A DNA stretch of 10,895 bases. Origin: an uncultured Actinomycetes bacterium (lineage in GTDB: Bacteria > Actinomycetota > Thermoleophilia > Solirubrobacterales > Thermoleophilaceae). The stretch covers positions 1 through 10,895 of the forward strand of contig CAMLNW010000079.1 in assembly GCA_946481495.1 (NCBI GenBank), read 5' to 3'. Under the pieces are notes generated by a model. That model worked only from the letters and a program-made list of their open reading frames with translations, was not told the origin of the DNA and ran no database searches. Below, piece by piece: positions 1 through 5,545 of this stretch. The position numbers and the translations under genes are program-made. The stretch's first letter is position 1. Each line of letters starts with the position of its first letter.

Positions 1-1200
1 ACCGCCTCCAGCGCGACCACGAGATCACGGTCTACGAGGCCGCGTCGAGCGTCGGAGGGCACGTCCACACCGTGCGCGTCGACCTCGCCGACGAGACGCA
101 CCGGATCGACACCGGATTCATCGTCCACAACGACCGCAACTACCCGGGCTTCCAGGCGCTAATGGCCGAGCTCGGGGTCGCGACGCAGCCGTCGCACATG
201 AGCTTCTCGGTCTCCGACGACGCCGGCTCGTTCGAGTACTCGGGCACTCCGCGCGGCGTCTTCGCCCAGCGCTCGCATCTCGTCGACCCGCGCTTCCTGC
301 GGATGATCCGCGACCTGCTGCGCTTCAACCGCGAAGCCGCCACGCTGGCCGCCACGGCTCCGGACGCCGGACCATCGCTGCGCGAGCTGCTCGCCGACGG
401 CGGCTACTCGGAGTGGTTCGTCGAGCGGCTGATCGTGCCGCAGGCGTCGGCGGTCTGGTCGGCCGAGCCGGAGCAGCTGTGGTCGTTCCCGGTGGGCTTC
501 CTCGCGACCTTCTTCGCCAACCACGGGATGCTCGGCTTCCGCGACCGGCCGCGCTGGCGGACCGTGACCGGCGGGTCGCAACACTATGTCGAGCGGCTGA
601 CGCGCCCCTTCGCCGACCGCATCCGCACGTCCGCGCGGGTGCGTGCGGTGACCCGCCACCCCGGCTACGTCGAGATCGCGGCCGACGGCTGCGGCGTTGA
701 GCACTACGACGAGGTCGTGATCGCCGCCCACTCCGATCAAGCGCTCGCGATGCTGACCGACCCCACGCCACGCGAGCGCGAGATCCTCGGCGCGATCCCC
801 TATCAGCGCAACGAGGCCGTTCTGCACACCGACTCGTCGCTGCTGCCGTGCCGCCGAGCGGCCCGCGCGAGCTGGAACTACCACCTCGACGGCGACCCGT
901 CTCACCTACTGGATGAACAACCTCCAATCGCTGCAGAGCGACACCGACTTCTGTGTCACCCTGAATCGCAGCGACCGGATCGATCCAGCCAAGGTGATCG
1001 AAGTGGTGAATTACTCACACCCCGTCTTCACCCCCGAGGGAGTCGCCGCGCAGCGCCGTCACGCCGAGATCTCAGGCGTCGACCGCACCCACTACTGCGG
1101 CGCCTACTGGGGCTGGGGCTTCCACGAGGACGGCCTGGTCAGCGCCGACCGCGCCGTCGCGCGGATCGGGACGCGGGTGGAGCTGGGGCTGGCGGCATGA
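1..1200 (+). pseudogene. FAD-dependent oxidoreductase (COG2907-type amine-oxidase fold), 5' partial and frameshifted
   Basis: Flavoprotein oxidoreductase of the NAD(P)/FAD-binding amine-oxidase superfamily, probably acting on membrane acyl chains with the two genes downstream. Reading from base 3, the window opens inside the FAD Rossmann fold: the second strand ITVYEA and the VGGHVHTV stretch are visible, while the GxGxxG loop lies before base 1, so perhaps 20 residues are missing. Family hallmarks follow: DTGFIVHNDRNYPGF, GPSLRELL, VPQASAVWS, TVTGGSQHYVERL and ARASWNYH. Near base 900 the homologous reading passes from the frame of base 3 to the frame of base 901, where TYWMNNLQSL and the C-terminal YCGAYWGWGFHEDG follow, ending with TGA at 1198-1200. 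The net change equals one extra base or two missing ones. It could be a real mutation or an assembly error. The stop overlaps the next start (ATGA). Family assignment is firm; substrate unknown. Confidence 0.85.
896..910 (+). other. Apparent frameshift site in the oxidoreductase gene
   Basis: Upstream of here the conserved reading is in the frame of base 3 (ending WNYHLDGDP); downstream it is in the frame of base 901 (starting at TYWMNNLQ). The bases gacccgtctcacc join the two. Removing one C from the CCC at 896-898, or adding two bases after it, restores one open frame. There is no long homopolymer, so a slippage hot spot is not obvious. Confidence 0.75.
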
Positions 1201-1949
1201 CCTCGGCCGTCTACGACGGCTGGATCCGGCACCGTCGCCACTCACCCGTCGAGCACGCGTTCCGCTACCGCCACGCGATGCTCTACCTCGACCTCGACGA
1301 GCTGCCGGACGTCCTCGACGCTCACCCGCTCTACTCGGCGCGCCGCCCCGCGATCGCCTGGTTTCGCCGCGCCGACCACCTCGGCCCCGCCGACCGGCCG
1401 CTTGCCGACTGCGTGCGCGATCTCGTCGCGAAGCGGACCAGCGTCCGGCCGACTGGGCCGGTGCGACTGCTCACCACGCTGCGCACCCTCGGCCACGCCT
1501 TCAACCCAGTCAGCTTCTACTACTGCTTCGACCCGACCGGTGAGCACGTAGAGGCGGTCGTCGCGCACGTGACCAACACCCCTTGGGGCGAGAGCCACGC
1601 CTACGTGCTCGATCGCGCGCCGGACGACGGCGCCGTGATGCGCGACACCGTCGACAAGGCCTTCCACGTCTCGCCCTTCATCGGTATGGACGGCCACTAC
1701 GACTGGCGGGTGAGCGAACCCGGCGAGCGGCTGCTCGTCCACATCGACGAGACCGGCGCCGACGGCGAGCAAGTCTTCGACGCCACGCTCTCGATGCGTC
1801 GCCGCGAGCTCACGCGCGCCGAGCTGAGCCGGGCGCTCGCCCATTTTCCGGCGACGTCGCTACGCGTGCTGACGCTGATCTACTGGAACGCGCTACGGCT
1901 GAAGCTGCGTGGCGCGCCCTACCACCGCCACCCGGAGCGCGGCCAGTGA
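1197..1949 (+). CDS. DUF1365 family protein (COG3496)
   Basis: A 250-residue protein of the DUF1365 family. Its biochemical role is not established; it nearly always sits between a COG2907 oxidoreductase and a Cfa-like methyltransferase, so a role in acyl-chain modification is inferred from context. Family marks are clear: an N-terminal H-x-R-x4-P-x2-H-x-F-x-Y pattern (residues 11-24), LDLDEL near 31-36, NPVSFYYCFD at 103-112, VTNTPWGESHAYVL at 125-138, KAFHVSPF at 154-161 and YWNALRL-x4-G-x-PYHRHP near the C-terminus. Length is normal for the family and no signal peptide or membrane helix is evident. The ATG overlaps the oxidoreductase stop as ATGA, and the stop overlaps the next GTG as GTGA, so translation of all three genes is probably coupled. 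Because the upstream gene is frameshifted, this gene is in frame with the wrong reading of it, giving an open frame from 72 to 1949. Confidence 0.92.
   Translation: MTSAVYDGWIRHRRHSPVEHAFRYRHAMLYLDLDELPDVLDAHPLYSARRPAIAWFRRADHLGPADRPLADCVRDLVAKRTSVRPTGPVRLLTTLRTLGHAFNPVSFYYCFDPTGEHVEAVVAHVTNTPWGESHAYVLDRAPDDGAVMRDTVDKAFHVSPFIGMDGHYDWRVSEPGERLLVHIDETGADGEQVFDATLSMRRRELTRAELSRALAHFPATSLRVLTLIYWNALRLKLRGAPYHRHPERGQ
1934..1937 (+). promoter_or_regulatory. Shine-Dalgarno site for the Cfa-like gene
   Basis: GGAG lies 8 bases before the GTG at 1946, inside the end of the DUF1365 gene. It supports the GTG as the start, although the open frame continues upstream to 1583. Confidence 0.6.
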
Positions 1950-3166
1950 TCACACGGCGTGCCCTGTTCCACTTGCTGTCGAAGCTCGAGGGCGCCCGCG
2001 TCGAGATCGTTGACGCCGACGGGCGACGGTTCGCCTTCGGCCCGCCCGCCGCCGCGCTCCGCGCAACGGTGACGGTCCGCGATCCGGCCGCCTACCGCCA
2101 CGTCTTCCGCGGCTCGACCGGACTCGCCGACACCTACATGGCCGGCGAGTGGGACGCCGATGACCTCGTCGCGCTGTTCCGGATCGCCGCGCGCAACATG
2201 GGTCCGCTCGACCGTCTGCGCCAGCGCTGGCACCCGCTGCTCCACGGCGCTCAGCGACTGGCGCGGACGGTTCCCCGCAACGATCGCTGGGGCTCCCGCC
2301 GCAACATCGCCGCGCACTACGACCTCGGTAACGACTTGTTCGAGCTCTTCCTCGACCCGGCGATGGTCTACTCGTGCGCGTACTTCGAATCGCGGGACAC
2401 GAGCCTCGCCGACGCCCAAATGGCCAAGCTCGACCGCATCTGCCGCGCGCTCGAGCTCGCCCCCGGCGACCGGCTGCTGGAGATCGGTACCGGCTGGGGC
2501 GCACTGGCGATCCACGCGGCACGCGAGTACGGCGCGAGGGTCACAACCACGACGATCTCCCGGGAGCAGCACGATCTCGCCGTCGAGCGAGTTGGTGACG
2601 CGGGCTTGACCGACAGCGTCACGGTGCTGCTCGAGGACTACCGCGACCTGCGGGGCGCCTACGACAAGCTCGTCTCGGTCGAGATGATCGAGGCGGTCGG
2701 CTGGCAGTACTTCCCGACCTTTTTCCGCCACTGCTCGGAGCTGCTCGCCCCGGACGGCCTGATGCTGCTGCAGGCGATCACGATCGACGACTCCGCCTAC
2801 GAGGTCGAGAAGGCCTCGCGCAGCTTCGCCAACACGCACGTCTTTCCCGGCGGCTGCCTGCCCTCGCTGCCGGTGATCCGGCGCAACGTCGGCGAGCACA
2901 CCGACATGAGGCCCGTCTGGCTCGACGACATCACCGACCACTATGTGACGACCATCGCGCGCTGGCGCGAGGCTTTCGAGCGCAACGCCGACCGCGCCGC
3001 CGAGCTCGGCTACGACGAGCGGTTCCGCCGCATGTGGCGGCTCTACCTCGCCTACGTCGAGGCCGGCTTCGCAGAGCGCCGGATCGGCGACGTGCAGTTG
3101 CTACTGGCCAAGCCAGAGTGGCGCGGCGACGTGGTGTCGACGGCTCAGGTCGGCGCGGCCGCCTGA
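1946..3166 (+). CDS. Cyclopropane-fatty-acyl-phospholipid synthase family methyltransferase
   Basis: S-adenosylmethionine-dependent enzyme of the Cfa family (COG2230), which adds a methyl or methylene carbon to unsaturated acyl chains of membrane phospholipids; 406 residues from the GTG start. An N-terminal domain contains GLADTYMAGEWDADDL (59-74). The catalytic domain begins at NIAAHYDLGNDLF (120-132). YSCAYF puts Cys144 where the family Cys near the bicarbonate site lies. LLEIGTGWGALA (177-188) is the SAM motif I. SVEMIEAVGWQYF (244-256) carries the acidic residue matching the EHVG Glu of E. coli Cfa. At YVEAGF (370-375) Val371 stands where many relatives have Cys (YCEAGF), so the product may differ from plain cyclopropane. 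The gene overlaps DUF1365 by four bases and ends 15 bases before the converging SDR gene. A methyl-branched, cyclopropane or furan-acid role cannot be separated from sequence alone. Confidence 0.9.
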   Translation: MITRRALFHLLSKLEGARVEIVDADGRRFAFGPPAAALRATVTVRDPAAYRHVFRGSTGLADTYMAGEWDADDLVALFRIAARNMGPLDRLRQRWHPLLHGAQRLARTVPRNDRWGSRRNIAAHYDLGNDLFELFLDPAMVYSCAYFESRDTSLADAQMAKLDRICRALELAPGDRLLEIGTGWGALAIHAAREYGARVTTTTISREQHDLAVERVGDAGLTDSVTVLLEDYRDLRGAYDKLVSVEMIEAVGWQYFPTFFRHCSELLAPDGLMLLQAITIDDSAYEVEKASRSFANTHVFPGGCLPSLPVIRRNVGEHTDMRPVWLDDITDHYVTTIARWREAFERNADRAAELGYDERFRRMWRLYLAYVEAGFAERRIGDVQLLLAKPEWRGDVVSTAQVGAAA

Positions 3167-3181
3167 GCCGCCTCCGAATGA

Positions 3182-3204
3182 TCAGCCGCGCGGAGTGCGG
3201 CTGA
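3182..3204. terminator. Inverted repeat between converging genes (possible bidirectional terminator)
   Basis: TCAGCCGC (3182-3189) and GCGGCTGA (3197-3204) are perfect 8-base arms around a 7-base loop, overlapping the last codons of the SDR gene and 16 bases past the Cfa stop. There is no T-run on either side, so termination is only a guess and it may be a coding coincidence. Confidence 0.3.
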
Positions 3205-3976
3205 ACATCCGCGCCGCGATCCCGTCGACGAGGAAGCCCGGGCCGCGCGACGCCAGCTTGGCGATCGCGGTCTTCCCGCCCGGTCCGAGGATCGTCTTGT
3301 CGTGCTCGATCGCGTCGACGATCTTCGCCGCCCACTCCGCCGGCGGCTGGCGATCCCAGCCAGACGTGTCGATGTGGCGGCCGTAGACCTCTTCGGTCTC
3401 GTCGAGCATGTCGGTGTCGACGCCGGGGGTGACGAGATGCAGCGTCGTGATGCCGGTCCCCTTCAGCTCGCGCCGCAGCGACTCGGTGAAGGCGACGACG
3501 CCGGCCTTGGTAGCGGCGTAGGTGGTAGCGGCCGGGAAGTACGCGTAGCCGGAGATGCTCGCGTTGTTGACGACCTTGCCGCCACCGCGCTCCAGCATCC
3601 CGGGCAGCAGCAGCTTGGTCAGGTGCATCACCGCGGTCAGGTTGACCTGGACCGCCGCGTAGATATCGTCGGTCTGCTGCTCCTCGAGCAGCCCGCCGGT
3701 CATCAGGCCCGCGTTGTTGACGAGCACGTCGACCTGGAGCCCGTCGCCGAGCCCAGCGACCGATCGTTCGATCGCGTCTCGGGACGAGAGATCGAGCGCA
3801 ACCGACCGGATCTCGCGCGCGCCACCCGCCGGCCGCCGCAACTCCGGATACTCGCCGGGCGAGCGCGTGCCGCAGAGCAGCAGCCCGACCGGCTTGGCCG
3901 CCACCGCCTCGGCGATCGCCCGTCCGATGCCACGGTTCGAGCCGGTGACGAGGACTGTACGGCCGGTGAGATCCAT
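3182..3976 (-). CDS. Short-chain dehydrogenase/reductase (SDR), classical type
   Basis: NAD(P)-dependent oxidoreductase with the classical SDR Rossmann fold; 264 residues from the chosen start. The cofactor motif TGSNRGIG is at 11-18, the NNAG motif at 87-90, the structural Asn in VNLTA at 112, and the catalytic Ser140, Tyr153 and Lys157 (S-x12-YAATK) are intact. VTPGVDTDM (182-190) is the usual PG region after the active site. The substrate is unknown; it may be an aldehyde, ketone or acyl-derived carbonyl. The frame stays open to 4027, but the homologous part starts at MDLTGRTVLVTG, and a TANNNT box sits 7 bases before that ATG, so 3976 is preferred. Arg14 within the glycine motif and the absence of Asp at the end of the second strand would suit NADP(H), weakly. 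The gene diverges from the alpha/beta hydrolase, with which it may share regulation. Confidence 0.9.
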   Translation of the reverse strand: MDLTGRTVLVTGSNRGIGRAIAEAVAAKPVGLLLCGTRSPGEYPELRRPAGGAREIRSVALDLSSRDAIERSVAGLGDGLQVDVLVNNAGLMTGGLLEEQQTDDIYAAVQVNLTAVMHLTKLLLPGMLERGGGKVVNNASISGYAYFPAATTYAATKAGVVAFTESLRRELKGTGITTLHLVTPGVDTDMLDETEEVYGRHIDTSGWDRQPPAEWAAKIVDAIEHDKTILGPGGKTAIAKLASRGPGFLVDGIAARMFSRTPRG

Positions 3977-3983
3977 CAAGACG

Positions 3984-3989
3984 AGGTTA
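3984..3989 (-). promoter_or_regulatory. Candidate -10 box for a leaderless SDR transcript
   Basis: On the minus strand TAACCT is followed by 7 bases (cgtcttg) and then the ATG at 3976. This places the transcription start at or next to the ATG. No Shine-Dalgarno sequence precedes the ATG, and no convincing -35 was found. Confidence 0.45.
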
Positions 3990-4010
3990 CGGCCATGCCG
4001 GCTGATCGGT

Positions 4011-4026
4011 TGCCCGCGGGCGGGCA
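4011..4026. promoter_or_regulatory. 16-base dyad between divergent SDR and hydrolase genes (candidate operator)
   Basis: TGCCCG, a 4-base spacer CGGG, then CGGGCA form a perfect inverted repeat; the inner GCCCGCGGGC is also a palindrome. It lies 13 bases before the hydrolase ATG and 35 bases upstream of the SDR ATG, partly over the likely hydrolase promoter (CATAGT at 4025-4030). Such placement suits a repressor site acting on both genes. No regulator gene is adjacent. In GC-rich DNA short GC dyads also arise by chance. Confidence 0.4.
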
Positions 4027-4038
4027 TAGTCCGTCACG

Positions 4039-4836
4039 ATGCCCGCAGCCTTGAAGGTCCGCCCACAGCTAGCGCTCACACGCCGCGGCGCCGGCAGGCC
4101 GCTCGTGCTCGTCCACCCGCTGGGCGGCGACCGGCATGTCTGGGACCCGGTCCTCCCCGACCTGTCCGCCGACCACGACTGCATCGCCGTCGACATGCCC
4201 GGCTTCGGCGAGTCGCCGGCGCTGCCGGCCAACGTCCCGGCGACCGCGGCGGCGCTCGCCGCCAGCATCGTCGAGACGCTCGACGCGCTCGGAATCGAGA
4301 CCGCGCACGTCGCCGGCATCTCGCTAGGCGGCTGGGTCGCGCTCGAGCTCGGCAAGACCGGCCGCGCCCGCTCGGTGACCGCCATCTGCACCGCCGGCCT
4401 CTGGCCCCGCCCACTCGGCCCGCGTCGCAACGCCGCCCGCCAGGCCGCGCGCACCCTGCTGCCGCTGCTCCCGCTGATCGTCCGCTCGAAGCGCCTGCGC
4501 ACGCTCGCCTTCACCGGCACGATGGTCGACCCGGCCACGATCACCGCCGACCAGGCGCTGCACCGCATCCGCGCCTACGCCAACGGTCCCGGCTTCGACA
4601 GCGCCAACGCCGAGATGCGCTCCTCCGTCTTCACCGGCTTCGACGAGATTCCCGTTCCCGTCACCCTCGCCTGGGGCGAGCACGACCGTCTCGTCCGTCC
4701 GCCCTCGACCCCTCCCGCCGTGTCCCACACCGTCATCCTCACCGGCTGCGGCCACGTCCCCACCTGGGACGACCCCGCCCAAGTCGCCTCCCTCATCCGG
4801 GACTCCACGGCCGACACCGAGCCTGCCACCGACTAG
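4039..4836 (+). CDS. Alpha/beta-fold hydrolase
   Basis: A 265-residue alpha/beta hydrolase of the esterase, lactonase or C-C hydrolase type. The oxyanion-hole region LVHPLGGDRHVW is at 24-35, the VDMPGFGESP loop at 51-60, and the nucleophile elbow GISLGG places Ser95 (93-98). The acid is probably Asp216 in WGEHDRLV, and the catalytic His239 is in GCGHVPTWDDP, so the triad is complete. A cap region rich in Arg and Leu spans about 120-195. There is no signal peptide, so it is probably cytosolic. The ATG has no clear ribosome-binding site; a weak -10-like CATAGT ends 8 bases before it, so it may be leaderless. It diverges from the SDR gene, and its stop TAG shares the palindrome CTAG with the stop of the converging gene at 4833. 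The substrate cannot be told from sequence. Confidence 0.9.
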   Translation: MPAALKVRPQLALTRRGAGRPLVLVHPLGGDRHVWDPVLPDLSADHDCIAVDMPGFGESPALPANVPATAAALAASIVETLDALGIETAHVAGISLGGWVALELGKTGRARSVTAICTAGLWPRPLGPRRNAARQAARTLLPLLPLIVRSKRLRTLAFTGTMVDPATITADQALHRIRAYANGPGFDSANAEMRSSVFTGFDEIPVPVTLAWGEHDRLVRPPSTPPAVSHTVILTGCGHVPTWDDPAQVASLIRDSTADTEPATD

Positions 4837-5087
4837 CCGAAGATCCACCAGCGACGCCTGCGGGCGACGCGACGCGCGTAGTCCTCCTGGAGACGCTTGA
4901 TCTCGGCGAGATTGATGGCACAGATCTCCTGCAGCACCGGCAGCCTCACTTCCCACCACCACTGTAGGAACTCGCGAAACTCGTCGGGATCGCTAGGGGG
5001 AGCGTCTTCGTCGAACACTTTGCGCATCTGCTCTCCGTTCTGACACATAGACAGATCTAGCATATCTGCTGTCTCAATCTTCGCCAT
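4833..5087 (-). CDS. Small charged hypothetical protein, second gene of a two-gene cassette
   Basis: Not recognised. From the ATG at 5087 it is 84 residues; a TTG two codons earlier (5093) is an alternative start. The sequence holds an acidic middle (DEDAPPSDPDEF), a tryptophan cluster (QWWWEVRLP), a helical stretch with LQEICAINLAEIKRLQEDYARR that could form a short coiled coil, and a basic-aromatic tail (RRRRWWIFG). No membrane helix is present. The start overlaps the end of the upstream membrane-protein gene by 14 bases, with purine-rich AGGGCGGG just before it, so the two are probably translated together. The basic, Trp-rich C-terminus could contact a membrane or the partner protein; that is a guess. 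Local base composition is far lower in GC than neighbouring genes (22 of 50 bases G or C at 5041-5090), suggesting acquired DNA. It ends tail to tail with the hydrolase. Confidence 0.65.
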   Translation of the reverse strand: MAKIETADMLDLSMCQNGEQMRKVFDEDAPPSDPDEFREFLQWWWEVRLPVLQEICAINLAEIKRLQEDYARRVARRRRWWIFG

Positions 5088-5430
5088 GCTCAACCCGCCC
5101 TGACAGGTCCGTCAAAGCACGCTCGATGACCCGCAGGCGCCTGTCGTACATATCGACCACCGTCTCCTCCCGCCGGTCCACACACTCAGCCGGATACTCG
5201 ACTTGACCGAACTTGACCGGAAAGGTGCCCCTGGTTGCGCGAACGCCTACGAGCAAGGCCATCACCAAGAGCCCTAGAAACGCCACCGATCGCTCCAGAT
5301 GAAGGAGCAAGGGCCACCCAAGACTGGCCGCGGGCGCCTCAGCAGGTATGCCGTATGCGGCGCTGACGAACCCTCCCGCCGCGATGAGCACGGATACTAA
5401 ACCGACCCGCCACCAGTCTTCGCTGAACAT
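5074..5430 (-). CDS. Small two-helix membrane protein of unknown function
   Basis: Not recognised. The 118-residue product has two likely membrane helices, about residues 8-27 (GLVSVLIAAGGFVSAAYGI) and 48-65 (FLGLLVMALLVGV), separated by a short Ala/Pro-rich loop. A C-terminal tail of about 50 residues is charged: a KFGQVEYPAE segment is followed by a predicted amphipathic helix (EETVVDMYDRRLRVIERALTDL) that could oligomerise. With both ends inside, the tail would be cytoplasmic. The ATG at 5430 is preceded by TAGGTT and 6 bases, a leaderless-type promoter. The next gene starts inside its last codons, so the pair form one transcript, diverging from the M3 peptidase. Small helical-hairpin membrane proteins encoded with a small soluble partner occur in many accessory cassettes, but no specific family is claimed. 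Confidence 0.7.
   Translation of the reverse strand: MFSEDWWRVGLVSVLIAAGGFVSAAYGIPAEAPAASLGWPLLLHLERSVAFLGLLVMALLVGVRATRGTFPVKFGQVEYPAECVDRREETVVDMYDRRLRVIERALTDLSGRVEHGED
5201..5219. repeat. Tandem 9-base repeat with 10-base period
   Basis: ACTTGACCG occurs twice in a row, one base apart, inside the membrane-protein gene; on the minus strand it encodes the region VKFGQV. It may be a coding duplication or chance. Confidence 0.4.
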
Positions 5431-5436
5431 GGGACA

Positions 5437-5442
5437 AACCTA
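5437..5442 (-). promoter_or_regulatory. Candidate -10 box for a leaderless membrane-protein transcript
   Basis: Minus-strand TAGGTT is followed by 6 bases (tgtccc) and the ATG at 5430. No Shine-Dalgarno sequence fits between, so transcription probably begins at or beside the ATG. Confidence 0.45.
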
Positions 5443-5462
5443 GGTCGGCCTGCGCGACGGAG

Positions 5463-5476
5463 AACGCACATGCGTT
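5463..5476. promoter_or_regulatory. AACGCA-N2-TGCGTT dyad in the divergent spacer (candidate operator)
   Basis: Perfect 6-base arms around CA lie in the 115-base spacer between the membrane-protein gene and the M3 peptidase gene, about 33 bases upstream of one start and 70 upstream of the other. It resembles a site for a dimeric repressor. The rest of the spacer shows only the two candidate -10 boxes. Confidence 0.4.
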
Positions 5477-5532
5477 ACGGCCGAGCGACAGCTCCTGGCG
5501 CACGGACTTCGCGACGTAGATCTTCGAACCCT

Positions 5533-5538
5533 TATCGT
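5533..5538 (+). promoter_or_regulatory. Candidate -10 box for a leaderless M3 peptidase transcript
   Basis: TATCGT is followed by 7 bases (gcccggc) and the ATG at 5546. The box overlaps the alternative GTG at 5537, which argues that the ATG is the true start. Confidence 0.5.
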
Positions 5539-5545
5539 GCCCGGC

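Noticed and set aside
1583..1945. Upstream extension of the Cfa-like frame to an ATG at 1583
   Set aside because: The added residues are Arg-rich out-of-frame reading of DUF1365; a GTG at 1946 with GGAG 8 bases before it and a GTGA overlap explains the gene.
72..1949. A single 625-codon open frame on the plus strand as one fused protein
   Set aside because: The middle part (about 905-1196) reads as Arg/Pro-rich sequence unlike any family, while the adjacent frame there gives the conserved oxidoreductase C-terminus. It is a by-product of the frameshift, not a true fusion.
3977..4027. A start for the SDR at 4027 giving 17 more residues
   Set aside because: The extra residues match no SDR feature, and a TANNNT box lies within the extension 7 bases before the ATG at 3976.
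3714..4967. A 417-codon plus-strand open frame over the SDR and hydrolase genes
   Set aside because: It runs antisense to one gene and out of frame in the other, with Arg/Pro-rich composition and no recognisable domain.
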